The notes under the pieces were generated by a model. That model made no database searches and had not been told where the DNA came from. It saw only the letters and a list, made by a program, of their open reading frames with translations. A stretch of 64,000 bases of DNA, from positions 1 to 64,000 of the IMG/VR virus record IMGVR_UViG_3300020474_002475, one strand, 5' to 3'. How positions within the stretch are numbered: position 1 is the stretch's first letter; every line of letters starts with the position of its first letter. Shown here one piece after another: positions 50,840 to 60,201 of the stretch. A program made the position numbers and the translations under genes. Source of the stretch: a virus.

Positions 50840-53038
50840 ATGTCGGCGTTAAATGAATTACAGAACTATACTTTTGTTAGTAAGTATGCCCGTTGGATAG
50901 AAAGTGAAAATAGAAGAGAAACTTGGAAAGAAGCGGTTGATAGAGTCAAAAATATGATGCATACTCAATACGAGGACAAAAATATTACTGAAGAAATAGA
51001 TTGGGCTTATGATCTAATGTTTAAAAAGCGTGTATTAGGCAGCCAAAGAGCTTTACAGTTTGGCGGAGAGCCTATCTTGAAGAGACACGCTAAAATTTAT
51101 AACTGCACAAGCTCTTACTGTGATCGTTTAAGATTTTTTCAAGAATGTTTTTGGTTATTATTGTGCGGAAGTGGTACCGGCTTTAGTGTACAAAAACATC
51201 ATGTAAGTAAACTGCCAACATTATCTCATAATAAAAAAGATAAAAGAAAAGGTGTAAAATATAAGATAGAAGACAGTATAGAAGGCTGGGCTGATTCTTT
51301 GGGTGTTTTATTAAGTTCTTACTTTAATAAACCTAGTGAGTCTCGTTTTGCGGAATATAAAGATCAATATATAGTTTTTGACTATAGTAATATCCGCAAA
51401 AAGGGCGCAACTTTATCTTCTGGAGTAGGTAAGGCTCCTGGTTTTGAGCCCTTACAAAATGGTTTAGAAAAAATTAGAGAATTATTGGAGGCGTGTGTTG
51501 AGAGTAAGCAAAAAAAATTACGACCGATCGATGCTTATGATATTATTATGCACAGCAGCGATGCTGTATTATCTGGTGGTGTTCGTAGAAGTGCGTCGTT
51601 AGCATTATTTAGTGCAAATGATGAAGAGATGGCTAAGGCTAAGACAGGTAACTGGTATGTAGACAATCCACAAAGAGCTAGAAGCAATAATTCTGCGCTG
51701 CTGTTAAAAGACGATACCTCTTATGAACAGTTTTCTGAATTAATGGAATCAGTTAAAGAGTTCGGAGAGCCTGGATTTATTTGGAGCGATTCTACAGAAA
51801 TGACTTTTAATCCATGCGTAGAAGTAGGCATGTGGCCCGTAGATGAAAAAACAGGCAAATCTGGCTGGCAAGGATGTAACTTATCTACTATCAACTGTTC
51901 ATCCGTAATTGATGAAGAAGATTTTTACGAAAGATGTAAAGCCGCTGCAATTATTGGTACTTTGCAAGCTGGTTTTACAGACCTAGAATACTTAGGTAAA
52001 ACCACTAACTCTATTTTTGAACGAGAGGCTTTACTTGGTGTTTCATTAACAGGAATCATGGAAAAGCACGAACTAGTATTAACAGAAAAAGTATTGAAAA
52101 AGGGCGCTAAGATTGCTGTAGATACCAATAAAGAGATGGCTAAAAAAATAGCTATTAATCAAGCAGCAAGAGTTACCTGCCTAAAACCTGAAGGTACTAG
52201 TAGTAGCATGCTGGGTACAAGTTCCGGTATTCATCCTCACCACGCTAAAAGGTACATTAGGCATGTACAGGCCAATATTCTTGAACCACCATATCAGTAT
52301 TTTAAAAGTTATAATCCCCAAGCTTGTGAAAAATCATCTTGGTCTGCTAATGATACTGATGAGGTGGTTAAATTCCCTATAGAAGTGCCAGATGGTTCAA
52401 AATTAAAAAATCAATTACCAGCAGTAAAAATGTTAGGAGTTGTTAAAGACGCACAAACTAATTGGGTGCATTCTGGTAAAAATAGATCTTTATGTACTCA
52501 AGACTTTTTAAGTCACAATGTAAGCAATACAGTAACTGTACAACCAGACGAATGGCAGGCCGTAACTAAATTTATTTATAATAACAGAAAATTCTTTGCT
52601 GGTATTAGTCTTATTCCACAAAGCGGAGATAAAGATTATCCACAAGCCCCCTTTACTACAGTCTATACAAGTAGAGAGATTGTTAAAGAATATGGAGATG
52701 CAGCACTATGGTGTTCTGGATTAATTGAATTGGGATTAAATGCATTTGAAAATAATTTATGGTCAGCATGTGATTATATTACCCTTAAACAGCAAGGGCA
52801 AAAAGACTCAGAAGATAAACAGTTATTTGCTATCAAAATGCATAGGTTTGCTAAAAGATATTTTGAAGAAGATCTTAGAAGACTAACTTATTGCATGAAA
52901 GATGTTTATAATTGGAAAATATATAAAGATTTATATGATAGCTTTAGTAAAGTTGATTATACACAACTACTAGAAACAGAGGATAATACTACAGGAATAG
53001 AGGAAATTAGTTGTGCCGGTGGTGCCTGTCTAATTTAG
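50840..53038 (+). CDS. nrdJ: Adenosylcobalamin-dependent (class II) ribonucleotide reductase
   Basis: A 732-residue monomeric RNR of the Lactobacillus leichmannii RTPR type. Key residues: Cys89 (IYNC), thiyl-radical Cys326 with Glu328 (NPCVE), Cys346 (GCNLSTIN) as partner of Cys89, and the C-terminal shuttle pair Cys725/Cys730 (CAGGAC). GGVRRSA marks the substrate-phosphate region. It reduces ribonucleotides with coenzyme B12 and needs no oxygen or second subunit. The loop between Cys326 and Cys346 is longer than in the L. leichmannii enzyme. Length is normal. Confidence 0.93.
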   Translation: MSALNELQNYTFVSKYARWIESENRRETWKEAVDRVKNMMHTQYEDKNITEEIDWAYDLMFKKRVLGSQRALQFGGEPILKRHAKIYNCTSSYCDRLRFFQECFWLLLCGSGTGFSVQKHHVSKLPTLSHNKKDKRKGVKYKIEDSIEGWADSLGVLLSSYFNKPSESRFAEYKDQYIVFDYSNIRKKGATLSSGVGKAPGFEPLQNGLEKIRELLEACVESKQKKLRPIDAYDIIMHSSDAVLSGGVRRSASLALFSANDEEMAKAKTGNWYVDNPQRARSNNSALLLKDDTSYEQFSELMESVKEFGEPGFIWSDSTEMTFNPCVEVGMWPVDEKTGKSGWQGCNLSTINCSSVIDEEDFYERCKAAAIIGTLQAGFTDLEYLGKTTNSIFEREALLGVSLTGIMEKHELVLTEKVLKKGAKIAVDTNKEMAKKIAINQAARVTCLKPEGTSSSMLGTSSGIHPHHAKRYIRHVQANILEPPYQYFKSYNPQACEKSSWSANDTDEVVKFPIEVPDGSKLKNQLPAVKMLGVVKDAQTNWVHSGKNRSLCTQDFLSHNVSNTVTVQPDEWQAVTKFIYNNRKFFAGISLIPQSGDKDYPQAPFTTVYTSREIVKEYGDAALWCSGLIELGLNAFENNLWSACDYITLKQQGQKDSEDKQLFAIKMHRFAKRYFEEDLRRLTYCMKDVYNWKIYKDLYDSFSKVDYTQLLETEDNTTGIEEISCAGGACLI

Positions 53039-53062
53039 TCTCTTTCTTGAAAGGTTATATCG

Positions 53063-53770
53063 TTGAGAAAAAAAAAGAAAGTTGTAGATACAACAAAAAA
53101 AATTGCTGCTGAAAATAATATTATTGGTTTTAAAAATAGGTTAAAGCCTAGAAGCATAAATCAAAAAGAGTATATTAGATCAGTAGCAGAGAATACTATT
53201 ACCTTTTGTCAAGGAGTCCCCGGTAGTGGTAAAACACATATAGCCGTTGGTATGGCTTTGGAATATCTTATTGATCACAAAGTAGAAAAATTAGTTATTA
53301 CTAGACCGGTGGTAGAGGCTGGCGAAAGACTAGGCTTTTTACCCGGTACTGCAGAAGAAAAACTGCATCCGTACCTCTTGCCTTTGTTTGATGAAATTAA
53401 TTATTTTTTAGAAATGCAAAGCTACACGAAGCTAAAAGTAGGTAAACAAATAGAAATTGTGCCTCTTGGTTTAATGAGAGGTAGAAGTTTTAACAACGCA
53501 TTTATTGTAGCTGACGAATGCCAAAATGCTTCATATGATCAGTTAAAAATGTTATTAACTAGAATTGGAATGAATAGCAAAATGGTGCTTACGGGAGATG
53601 TGGCGCAATCTGACCTGCAGAGACAACAACAGGGAGGGTTCTTAGAATTGATAGAACGACTTAATGGTATCGACAGCATAGGCATTGCCAATCTTTATGC
53701 GACAGACATAGTTAGAAATCCCATTATAGGTTCTATTATTTCTAGGTTAGAAGAATATGAAAACAAATAG
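53063..53770 (+). CDS. phoH: PhoH-like ATPase
   Basis: A 235-residue P-loop ATPase: Walker A GVPGSGKT at 51-58, the PhoH signature ITRPVVEAGERLGFLPG, and Walker B FIVADECQN. PhoH proteins are RNA-helicase-like ATPases found in very many phages; their role in infection is unsettled. The start is a TTG preceded by gaaagg. Overlaps the HNH gene by 14 nt. Confidence 0.92.
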   Translation: MRKKKKVVDTTKKIAAENNIIGFKNRLKPRSINQKEYIRSVAENTITFCQGVPGSGKTHIAVGMALEYLIDHKVEKLVITRPVVEAGERLGFLPGTAEEKLHPYLLPLFDEINYFLEMQSYTKLKVGKQIEIVPLGLMRGRSFNNAFIVADECQNASYDQLKMLLTRIGMNSKMVLTGDVAQSDLQRQQQGGFLELIERLNGIDSIGIANLYATDIVRNPIIGSIISRLEEYENK

Positions 53771-54359
53771 ACAGTGCTTATTGTTAAATAGTGACTTTAG
53801 TCCAATATGTGTTATAGATTGGAAAAAAGCTATTGTATGGCATATGAAGTATAATAATAGTTTTAGTTATAGTATACAAATTATAGAATCATATGATGAT
53901 CACATTTTATGCGCAAATGGTAGTAATATACCTGTTCCTGCCGTAGCAAGAACAACCAAATACTATCGGGTACATCACAATAAATTCGATTTAAAGTTGT
54001 CTAGAAGAAATCTATTTACTAGAGATGATTATTGCTGCCAATATTGCGGTAAATATTTACTTAAAAATCAATTGACATATGACCACATAATACCAAAATC
54101 CAAATTTAAAGAGTCTAAAATGGCAACTACATGGGATAATGTTGTTACAGCATGCCGTAAATGCAATTGTAAGAAGGGCAATAAAACACCCAAAGAGTCG
54201 GGCATGTCCCTTTTAAAACAGCCTGAATGTCCAAAATTTTCGCCCAAGTACTTGCCATGGCACGATCAGGTTACTAATATAGTATATGAATCTAGAACGA
54301 TATGGGACAAATATATAGAAAGATACTTAAGTACAAATGAAAGAGAAAGATCAAAATAA
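53757..54359 (+). CDS. HNH endonuclease
   Basis: A 200-residue protein with a zinc-stabilised HNH domain at about 90-145: Cys94/Cys97 (CQYC), Asp109-His110 (YDHIIPKS), Asn128 (WDNVV) and Cys133/Cys136 (CRKC). The N-terminal domain (LLLNSDFSPICVIDWKKAI) is the one found in stand-alone bacterial HNH proteins. Could be a homing-type or DNA-processing nuclease in the replication module. Confidence 0.9.
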   Translation: MKTNRQCLLLNSDFSPICVIDWKKAIVWHMKYNNSFSYSIQIIESYDDHILCANGSNIPVPAVARTTKYYRVHHNKFDLKLSRRNLFTRDDYCCQYCGKYLLKNQLTYDHIIPKSKFKESKMATTWDNVVTACRKCNCKKGNKTPKESGMSLLKQPECPKFSPKYLPWHDQVTNIVYESRTIWDKYIERYLSTNERERSK

Positions 54360-54720
54360 GTACTATACTTTTCTAGGAAAAGAAGACTTTATAGACGACA
54401 AAGGATTTGCTAGGGCAAAAAACGAATCTAAAGAAGTTTATGCTAAATGTTCTTTATCTCAAAAGCCTAAACATATAGCATCTAGGAGTAATTTAGGAGT
54501 AGATAAAACATCGTATAAGTATTATATTGCTGTCAATTCAAATAAAGAAGCATATAATCCAGATAATCCAAATCAACCCAAAGCAAATTTTATAGATAAT
54601 GTTTGTAGAAATAATACAAAATTTCAAGAAGTAAATCAATACATATTTGAAAAATACGTCAACTTTTTAATGACAAAAAATGATGGGTGGATTAGAGAAA
54701 TTAATAGGGATTTAAAATAA
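54337..54720 (+). CDS. Hypothetical protein, paralogue of the gene at 55357
   Basis: A 127-residue protein that aligns along its length with the 122-residue gene two genes downstream: YYTFLGKEDFIDD versus YYVYLGDEDFVDD, the NPDNPNQ versus DPDNQIQ turn, and the C-terminal FLMTKNDGWIREINRDL versus FLQTKNKSWLLNTEREL. The paralogy supports both as real. Function unknown. Confidence 0.7.
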   Translation: MKEKDQNKYYTFLGKEDFIDDKGFARAKNESKEVYAKCSLSQKPKHIASRSNLGVDKTSYKYYIAVNSNKEAYNPDNPNQPKANFIDNVCRNNTKFQEVNQYIFEKYVNFLMTKNDGWIREINRDLK

Positions 54721-55065
54721 ATGCCAGTTTATACTTTTGAATGTTGTAAATGCAAACATCTTTTTGAATTATTTGCAAGTTACTCTAATTATAATAGTGC
54801 AAAAGTCGAATGTCCAAAATGTCAAAGTAAAAAAGTAGAGCGTTCCTATGGTATAGATTTACAGAATATGACGGGAAGTGTTGTTAAATCTGATGCAGAT
54901 ATGAAGTTGGGAGATTTAGCAAACAGAAATAGAGACAGAATGAGTGATGATCATAAACAGCATTTATATAATAAGCACAATAAGTATAAGGACCCATCTT
55001 TTAATAAGCCTTTACCCAAGGGTATGTCTAGAACAAAAAGGAAAAACAAAACTAAATGGACATAG
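54721..55065 (+). CDS. FmdB-like zinc-ribbon protein
   Basis: A 114-residue protein starting with the FmdB ribbon: PVYTFECCKCKHLFEL, then ECPKCQSKKVERSY, giving the four zinc cysteines. A basic, probably disordered tail follows. FmdB-type proteins are often regulators or nucleic-acid binders. Begins directly after the previous stop and overlaps the next gene by 10 nt. Confidence 0.85.
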   Translation: MPVYTFECCKCKHLFELFASYSNYNSAKVECPKCQSKKVERSYGIDLQNMTGSVVKSDADMKLGDLANRNRDRMSDDHKQHLYNKHNKYKDPSFNKPLPKGMSRTKRKNKTKWT

Positions 55066-55364
55066 AAAGTAAAGTTAAAGAGATCTTACAAGATCCGGAA
55101 AAAAGAAAAGAATTTTTGAAGTATGAAGAGTTAGATAGTACTCCTAAGAAGCTGATTGATGCTCCTTACGAAATTATTTTTACAGTAGAAGCTAATATAA
55201 TGGAGCAAAATGAAAAGCACGAAAATGTAAGCTCTAAATTAATACATAAAACAAACTTTCATATGCCAGTACCAGAAGGTAAAGAAGCATTAGAATATAT
55301 GGATGGGTTTTTACAGCACTTTCAAAAGTGTTTACTTAACACAGAAGAGAAGATTAATGAGTGA
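55056..55364 (+). CDS. Hypothetical protein
   Basis: A 102-residue acidic protein with a helical N-terminus (KVKEILQDPEKRKEFL) and a beta pair (YEIIFTVEANIM, KLIHKTNFHMPVP). No family recognised. Ends in an 8-nt overlap with the paralogue gene. Confidence 0.6.
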   Translation: MDIESKVKEILQDPEKRKEFLKYEELDSTPKKLIDAPYEIIFTVEANIMEQNEKHENVSSKLIHKTNFHMPVPEGKEALEYMDGFLQHFQKCLLNTEEKINE

Positions 55365-55725
55365 TATTTTTACAACCGCTAAACAAAAAAATAAACCAAA
55401 AGATGATGAATATTATGTATATTTAGGCGATGAAGACTTTGTAGACGATAATAACAATCTTAGATCTAAGCAAGACGATAACAAGGTTTTAGCTAAAAAA
55501 ATCTATAGAGACAATGGCGGATACAAACTTATGATAAAATGTGATTCGTATAATAAACCATTTGATCCAGATAATCAAATACAGTCCGCAAATAAGACTG
55601 TAGCATCGTATAAAAATGGACATAAGTTTATTACAGTTGGTCAAAAGGCTTTTGATCATTATTTAATGTTTTTACAAACTAAAAACAAATCGTGGCTATT
55701 GAATACAGAAAGAGAGTTGATATAA
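55357..55725 (+). CDS. Hypothetical protein, paralogue of the gene at 54337
   Basis: A 122-residue protein related over its whole length to the gene at 54337-54720 (DEDFVDD, DPDNQ, FLQTKNKSWL). The ATG in the 8-nt ATGAGTGA overlap is chosen over one 18 codons upstream inside the previous gene. Function unknown. Confidence 0.7.
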   Translation: MSDIFTTAKQKNKPKDDEYYVYLGDEDFVDDNNNLRSKQDDNKVLAKKIYRDNGGYKLMIKCDSYNKPFDPDNQIQSANKTVASYKNGHKFITVGQKAFDHYLMFLQTKNKSWLLNTERELI

Positions 55726-56048
55726 TGGCAAGAGTAAGCAAAGCACAAACATACGCCGTCAGGTGGCTTGATCACGAGAATAAGAATACAGAGGATATTG
55801 CATCTGAATTAAATCTCTCTGTTAAACAAGTGGCTAACATATTAGAAAAATATGGCAAGTCAGAAGGTTCCGTTGATACTAAACAGCAGCCCGTTTCTGG
55901 CGTCAGAAATATGATGAATTCAAAAACAAATAGCAACAAGGGCGTGACAGTAATGACTCAAGAAGCTTCAATGGCTATTCAAGAAGCCGCAGAAAAAAAA
56001 CCACCATCCACAGACAGGTCATCTTATATCTATAGTCCTAATGGTTAA
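55725..56048 (+). CDS. Helix-turn-helix DNA-binding protein
   Basis: A 107-residue protein. Residues 1-45 form a helix-turn-helix: VSKAQTYAVRWLDHE, then TEDIASELNLSVKQVANILE. The remainder is low-complexity and ends in SSYIYSPNG. Probably a small transcription regulator or DNA-binding accessory. Start overlaps the preceding stop by one base. Confidence 0.7.
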   Translation: MARVSKAQTYAVRWLDHENKNTEDIASELNLSVKQVANILEKYGKSEGSVDTKQQPVSGVRNMMNSKTNSNKGVTVMTQEASMAIQEAAEKKPPSTDRSSYIYSPNG

Positions 56049-56051
56049 TAG

Positions 56052-56468
56052 ATGTATATATCAAAATATTCTAACGGCAAAAAGGTATCTGATGCTCAGT
56101 ATATCACAGAAATAATATGTGAGCATAAAGCCAAAAGAGATAAAAAGGATCTACATTATAGATTCTGGCTTAATAAAGAATGGGAAAAGTTTTTTAAAAG
56201 TCAAATAGCTTCTGCGCACAAGCTATTAAAACAATATGGGGCTCAAGCAATAGTAGCAGCTTTAAATAATCCTAGAACTAGAAATACATATTCTCTTAGA
56301 TCTAAATATTTAAAGCCAATTATTGAAAGTGAACAAAAGATTCTAGATAATAAAAATAATTCTCTATCTAAAGAAATAGAAAGAATTAGTGATCCAACAT
56401 CATTTAGAAAAGTACAAGTAAAGAAAAACATTTTGTCTAATTTAGAGGATATAGATAATGAGCATTAA
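56052..56468 (+). CDS. Hypothetical protein upstream of recA
   Basis: A 138-residue basic, helical protein (SAHKLLKQYGAQAIVAALNN in the middle). The position directly before and overlapping the RecA gene by 11 nt suggests a recombination or replication accessory, but no family is recognised. Confidence 0.6.
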   Translation: MYISKYSNGKKVSDAQYITEIICEHKAKRDKKDLHYRFWLNKEWEKFFKSQIASAHKLLKQYGAQAIVAALNNPRTRNTYSLRSKYLKPIIESEQKILDNKNNSLSKEIERISDPTSFRKVQVKKNILSNLEDIDNEH

Positions 56469-57471
56469 GACAGATATTAAAAAGAACTTTGGCGACAATA
56501 TTATACTATCCGGTAATTCGGTTATAGATAAAAAAGTATTAAATGTATCAATTAGTCCTTCGCTAGACATAGCATTAAATGGAGGTATTCCAGAAGGAAG
56601 TTTTATGATATTGACAGGGCAACCTAAATGTGGTAAAACTACAACATCTCTCCAGATTGCTGCTTTAGCACAGCAAAAACAATATGCTTATGGAGATTTT
56701 GAAAAGGGTAGAGAAGTGTATTTTCTAAACATTGAAGGTAGGATTAAGAAAAGAGACTTAGCTGGAATTAAAGGATTAGATTTAGATAGATTTCATATCA
56801 TAGGCTCTAAGACAGGTAAGATTTTACACGCAGAAGAATATTTGCAGATGGCTGAAAAAATCATTAATGAAGTTCCCGGCTCTGTCGTTATTATAGATTC
56901 ATATTCAGCTCTATGTACAGAATCAGAGATTACTTCAGACATGAGTAAAATGCAAAGAGCAGATGGCGCCAAGCTATTAGCAAAATTTTGCAGGAAAGTA
57001 GCTAATGTTATACCTGTTAATAAAAATATTGTTATGGGCATCACTCATCTTATGGGAAATCCTGGTTATGGCAGCAGTGAATGGAAAGAAAAATCTGGGC
57101 AGGCTATTGCTTATCAAACAGATGTAAAAATAAAAGCTACATATTTTAAACCGTGGACAGTCGGAAAAGAAGAAACACAGATTGGACAAACAATAGAATG
57201 GCAAGTTGTTTGCTCGGCTTTAGGTCCTCCTGGTGCTAAAATTACTAGTTATATTAGATATGGACAAGGCATAGACAAAGAGATGGAGCTATTTAATCTT
57301 GCAACAGATTTGGGAATTATTGACAAGGCAGGAGCTTGGTATACATTTACGACAGTTAAAGATAGTCCCAAATTCCAAGGAGCAGAAAAGTCTAGAGATT
57401 ACTTAGCACAAAATCCTAAACTATATACTTCTTTATGGAATACTGTTAAAGAGACAATGGGAATTAAATAA
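56458..57471 (+). CDS. recA: RecA-like recombinase
   Basis: A 337-residue ATPase of the RecA core: Walker A GQPKCGKTT at 54-62, SVVIIDSYSALC as Walker B, and THLMGNPG near the L1 loop position. It lacks the long RecA C-terminal domain seen in bacteria and is closer in build to phage UvsX-type recombinases. Role is strand exchange in phage recombination and repair. Next gene begins at its last base. Confidence 0.92.
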   Translation: MSIKTDIKKNFGDNIILSGNSVIDKKVLNVSISPSLDIALNGGIPEGSFMILTGQPKCGKTTTSLQIAALAQQKQYAYGDFEKGREVYFLNIEGRIKKRDLAGIKGLDLDRFHIIGSKTGKILHAEEYLQMAEKIINEVPGSVVIIDSYSALCTESEITSDMSKMQRADGAKLLAKFCRKVANVIPVNKNIVMGITHLMGNPGYGSSEWKEKSGQAIAYQTDVKIKATYFKPWTVGKEETQIGQTIEWQVVCSALGPPGAKITSYIRYGQGIDKEMELFNLATDLGIIDKAGAWYTFTTVKDSPKFQGAEKSRDYLAQNPKLYTSLWNTVKETMGIK

Positions 57472-57878
57472 TGGATGTGATCGACTTAGATGGCAAAATA
57501 CAAAAATGGGCTTTAACAGGACATATAGCCAAAGGTAGTAGGCAGAATAAGTCTACTTTACATTTACAAGCAAGAGATGTTATAAAAAATATCCATCCCA
57601 CTTTACAACTTTTAGAGGAGGTTTCGATACCTTTAAGGAGAACTGAAACTTTGTACCTTGACTTTTACTTGCCTTTGACTAAAACATGTATAGAGGTGCA
57701 TGGCGAACAGCATTATAAATTTGTGCAATTTTATCACAATAATACTCTTGGCTTTTTAAAACATAAAAAAAGAGATGCCGAAAAAAAAGAGTGGTGTCAA
57801 AAAAACGACATTAGATATATTGAGTTTCCATATAATGAGTCTGTAGAGGAATGGACCAAAAGGATGACTGATGAGTAA
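57471..57878 (+). CDS. PD-(D/E)XK nuclease, Vsr/DUF559-like
   Basis: A 135-residue protein. LYLDFYLPLTKTCIEVHGEQ provides the Asp and the E-x-(H/K) motif of a small PD-(D/E)XK fold, followed by HYKFVQFYHNN and DAEKKEWCQKNDIRYIEFP, as in DUF559/Vsr-type single-domain endonucleases. Situated between recA and helicase genes; likely a recombination or nicking nuclease. Confidence 0.75.
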   Translation: MDVIDLDGKIQKWALTGHIAKGSRQNKSTLHLQARDVIKNIHPTLQLLEEVSIPLRRTETLYLDFYLPLTKTCIEVHGEQHYKFVQFYHNNTLGFLKHKKRDAEKKEWCQKNDIRYIEFPYNESVEEWTKRMTDE

Positions 57879-58356
57879 AACAAGCAAAGAAGAATTACAG
57901 CATTGGGATGCGGTTTTAGACGAGTATGAGTCGTCTATAGGTCTTCCTCCATATCTTGATGATAATATGCCAGCAGAAGAATTAAATTCATATTTAACAA
58001 TGAATCGTAATGAATTAGAAAAATTGACACCTGATGATTGTGGAGAAATTGCATACAGATTATCACAATTCTGTTTTCATATACAAAGAACAATTAATAG
58101 AGAAATAGCTAGACATAATTGGGCTGATGAAAAAATTAAAGAAGTTATAGCAGACCAAATTAATAATTACAAAGGTTATGGCTATATTGAAAAATCTTTA
58201 CAGGCGATTAAACATAATGAAAAGGCTTATTCTTTGAGTCAGATAAAAAGATATGCTAAACAAAGAATGGATAGACTTTCTTACATAGCAAATACAACAA
58301 AAAACTTATCGGATATCATAATTTCTATACAACGAAGTAAGGTGAAAAATGGGTAA
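57871..58356 (+). CDS. Hypothetical replication-module protein
   Basis: A 161-residue all-helical, charged protein (DCGEIAYRLSQFCFHIQRTI; NNYKGYGYIEKSLQAIKH). No family recognised. It overlaps the nuclease and the zinc-ribbon gene. Position suggests a helicase loader, mediator or other replication accessory, without direct evidence. Confidence 0.62.
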   Translation: MSKTSKEELQHWDAVLDEYESSIGLPPYLDDNMPAEELNSYLTMNRNELEKLTPDDCGEIAYRLSQFCFHIQRTINREIARHNWADEKIKEVIADQINNYKGYGYIEKSLQAIKHNEKAYSLSQIKRYAKQRMDRLSYIANTTKNLSDIIISIQRSKVKNG

Positions 58357-58735
58357 TGTAGATACTGACAAACTAAAACAATTGTTGTATGCAATGATAG
58401 AAACATTAGATGGAGAAACATCTGAATCTAGTGAAAAAGTAGAAGAAACAAAAGATGTAAACTCTAATGCTCAACAACCAAAGAATTCTCGTAGAAAAAG
58501 ATACGGTGGAGAAGAAAATTTATTTTTAAGCATGCCAGAAAAAGACATGCATAAGGCAGATGTTGAAATAGATAAAAAACTAGCACCTAAACAGTTAACG
58601 GCAAGAAACAGAGTTTCTACAGAAATGGATGTCCGATGTAGAATTTGCGGCAAAGAGCAGAGGGTAAGCAAATCTTTGATAACTGATGGTGCCCATAGAT
58701 ATAAATGCAATGATTGTTCTAGGAGTTCAGGCTAA
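58349..58735 (+). CDS. C-terminal zinc-ribbon protein
   Basis: A 128-residue protein. The first 85 residues are disordered and charged; the last 35 form a zinc ribbon with CRICGKEQRVSKSL and YKCNDCSR. Directly upstream of dnaB, overlapping by one base. Probably nucleic-acid or protein binding in the replisome. Confidence 0.68.
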   Translation: MGNVDTDKLKQLLYAMIETLDGETSESSEKVEETKDVNSNAQQPKNSRRKRYGGEENLFLSMPEKDMHKADVEIDKKLAPKQLTARNRVSTEMDVRCRICGKEQRVSKSLITDGAHRYKCNDCSRSSG

Positions 58736-60201
58736 TGATATTGTGTGATCCTGCAGCAGAACGTGCTGTTCTTAGCACCATTATGCAAAATGGTGACAAA
58801 TCTTACTTGGAAATTTCTGATATAGTAAATGAATCTACGTTTACTGTTGATAGCAACCAATATTTGTATCAGTGTTTAAAGCACATTTGCGAACAAAGCT
58901 CATGCAGCAATATAGATATTGCTTCTGTATTTTCTGCGGCTCAAGAACTTGGATTATCTCATTTATTAAACACAAAGTCGGAAGCCCAGCATATTAAAGC
59001 AATCAAAGATTTTCCTGTAGAAAAAAGCAATCTTAGGAAATTTGGTGCAAAAATTAAAAAATTAGAGATTGCCAGAGATCTACATAAACAGCTTAAAGAT
59101 ACACAAGACAAGATTTTAGACATTAACGGAAATGAAAGCATAACTTCTATTTTGGGTATAGCAGAAGATTCGATATTTGATTTTTCTTCTAAGTTAAATG
59201 ATTCAGAATCTGGACCACAAACAATCGGTGAGAATATTGAAGACTATGTAAAGTATCTAGAAGAAAATCCCATCGAACAAGTTGGTATTTCTACAGGCTT
59301 TCCTGTATATGATAAGTCTATTGGTGGAGGTTTGAGAAAGAGTACCGTAAATGTTATAGCTGCTAGACCTAAAACTGGTAAAACATTGTTGTCTGACAAT
59401 ATGGGATATTATATAGCAAACACCTTGAATATTCCTGTTTTAAATATGGACACGGAAATGACTAGAGAGGATCATGTTCATAGATTATTGGCTATGTCAA
59501 CAGAGATAGAAATGAATCAAATAGAGACAGGTAGGTTCGCAGAATCTCCTAATCTTAAAAAGAAGATATATGAAAGCGCTAATAAAATTTCTAAGATACC
59601 ATACTACCATAAAAGCATTGCAGGTAAACCATTCGAAGAACAATTAGCGGTAATGAGAAGATGGATAGTTAAAGAAGTAGGCTTAAAACCAGATGGTACA
59701 GCTAAAGACTGTGTTGTATTTTACGATTACTTAAAATTAATGGATACTCAAGGTATGAGTCAAGATCTAAAAGAGTATCAAGTTTTAGGTTTTATGATGA
59801 CGCAATTACATAATTTTTCTACTAAATATGGCATTCCTGTTGTCGCTTTTGTTCAGTTAAATAGAGATGGCATTACAAAAGAGTCGACAGATACGGCAAG
59901 CGGTTCTGATAGAATTATCTGGCTATGTAGCAATTTTACAATATTTAAAAAGAAAACAGATGAAGAAATTGCAGAAGACGGACCAGACAATGGCAATAGA
60001 AAACTAATACCAATTATTAGTCGTCATGGCGGAGGATTAGACGACAATGATTATATAAACTGTCATATGAAAGGCTGGTGTGCTAAAATTGCTGAAGGTC
60101 AAACTAGATTAGAATTAACTTCAGGTGGTAGTAATAACTTTAAAGATGATGGGTTCATAGTAAATGAAAATGATGAAAATGAAAAAATTGAATTCGTATG
60201 A
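58735..60201 (+). CDS. dnaB: DnaB-type replicative helicase
   Basis: A 488-residue protein with the small N-terminal DnaB domain (AERAVLSTIMQNGDKSYLEI) and a RecA-type motor: GISTGFPVYDKSIGGGLRKS, Walker A ARPKTGKTLL at about residue 210, Walker B VVFYDYLKLM, then VVAFVQLNRDG. It unwinds DNA ahead of the fork with the primase that follows. Length is normal. The 3' end overlaps the primase by 38 nt. Confidence 0.93.
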   Translation: MILCDPAAERAVLSTIMQNGDKSYLEISDIVNESTFTVDSNQYLYQCLKHICEQSSCSNIDIASVFSAAQELGLSHLLNTKSEAQHIKAIKDFPVEKSNLRKFGAKIKKLEIARDLHKQLKDTQDKILDINGNESITSILGIAEDSIFDFSSKLNDSESGPQTIGENIEDYVKYLEENPIEQVGISTGFPVYDKSIGGGLRKSTVNVIAARPKTGKTLLSDNMGYYIANTLNIPVLNMDTEMTREDHVHRLLAMSTEIEMNQIETGRFAESPNLKKKIYESANKISKIPYYHKSIAGKPFEEQLAVMRRWIVKEVGLKPDGTAKDCVVFYDYLKLMDTQGMSQDLKEYQVLGFMMTQLHNFSTKYGIPVVAFVQLNRDGITKESTDTASGSDRIIWLCSNFTIFKKKTDEEIAEDGPDNGNRKLIPIISRHGGGLDDNDYINCHMKGWCAKIAEGQTRLELTSGGSNNFKDDGFIVNENDENEKIEFV

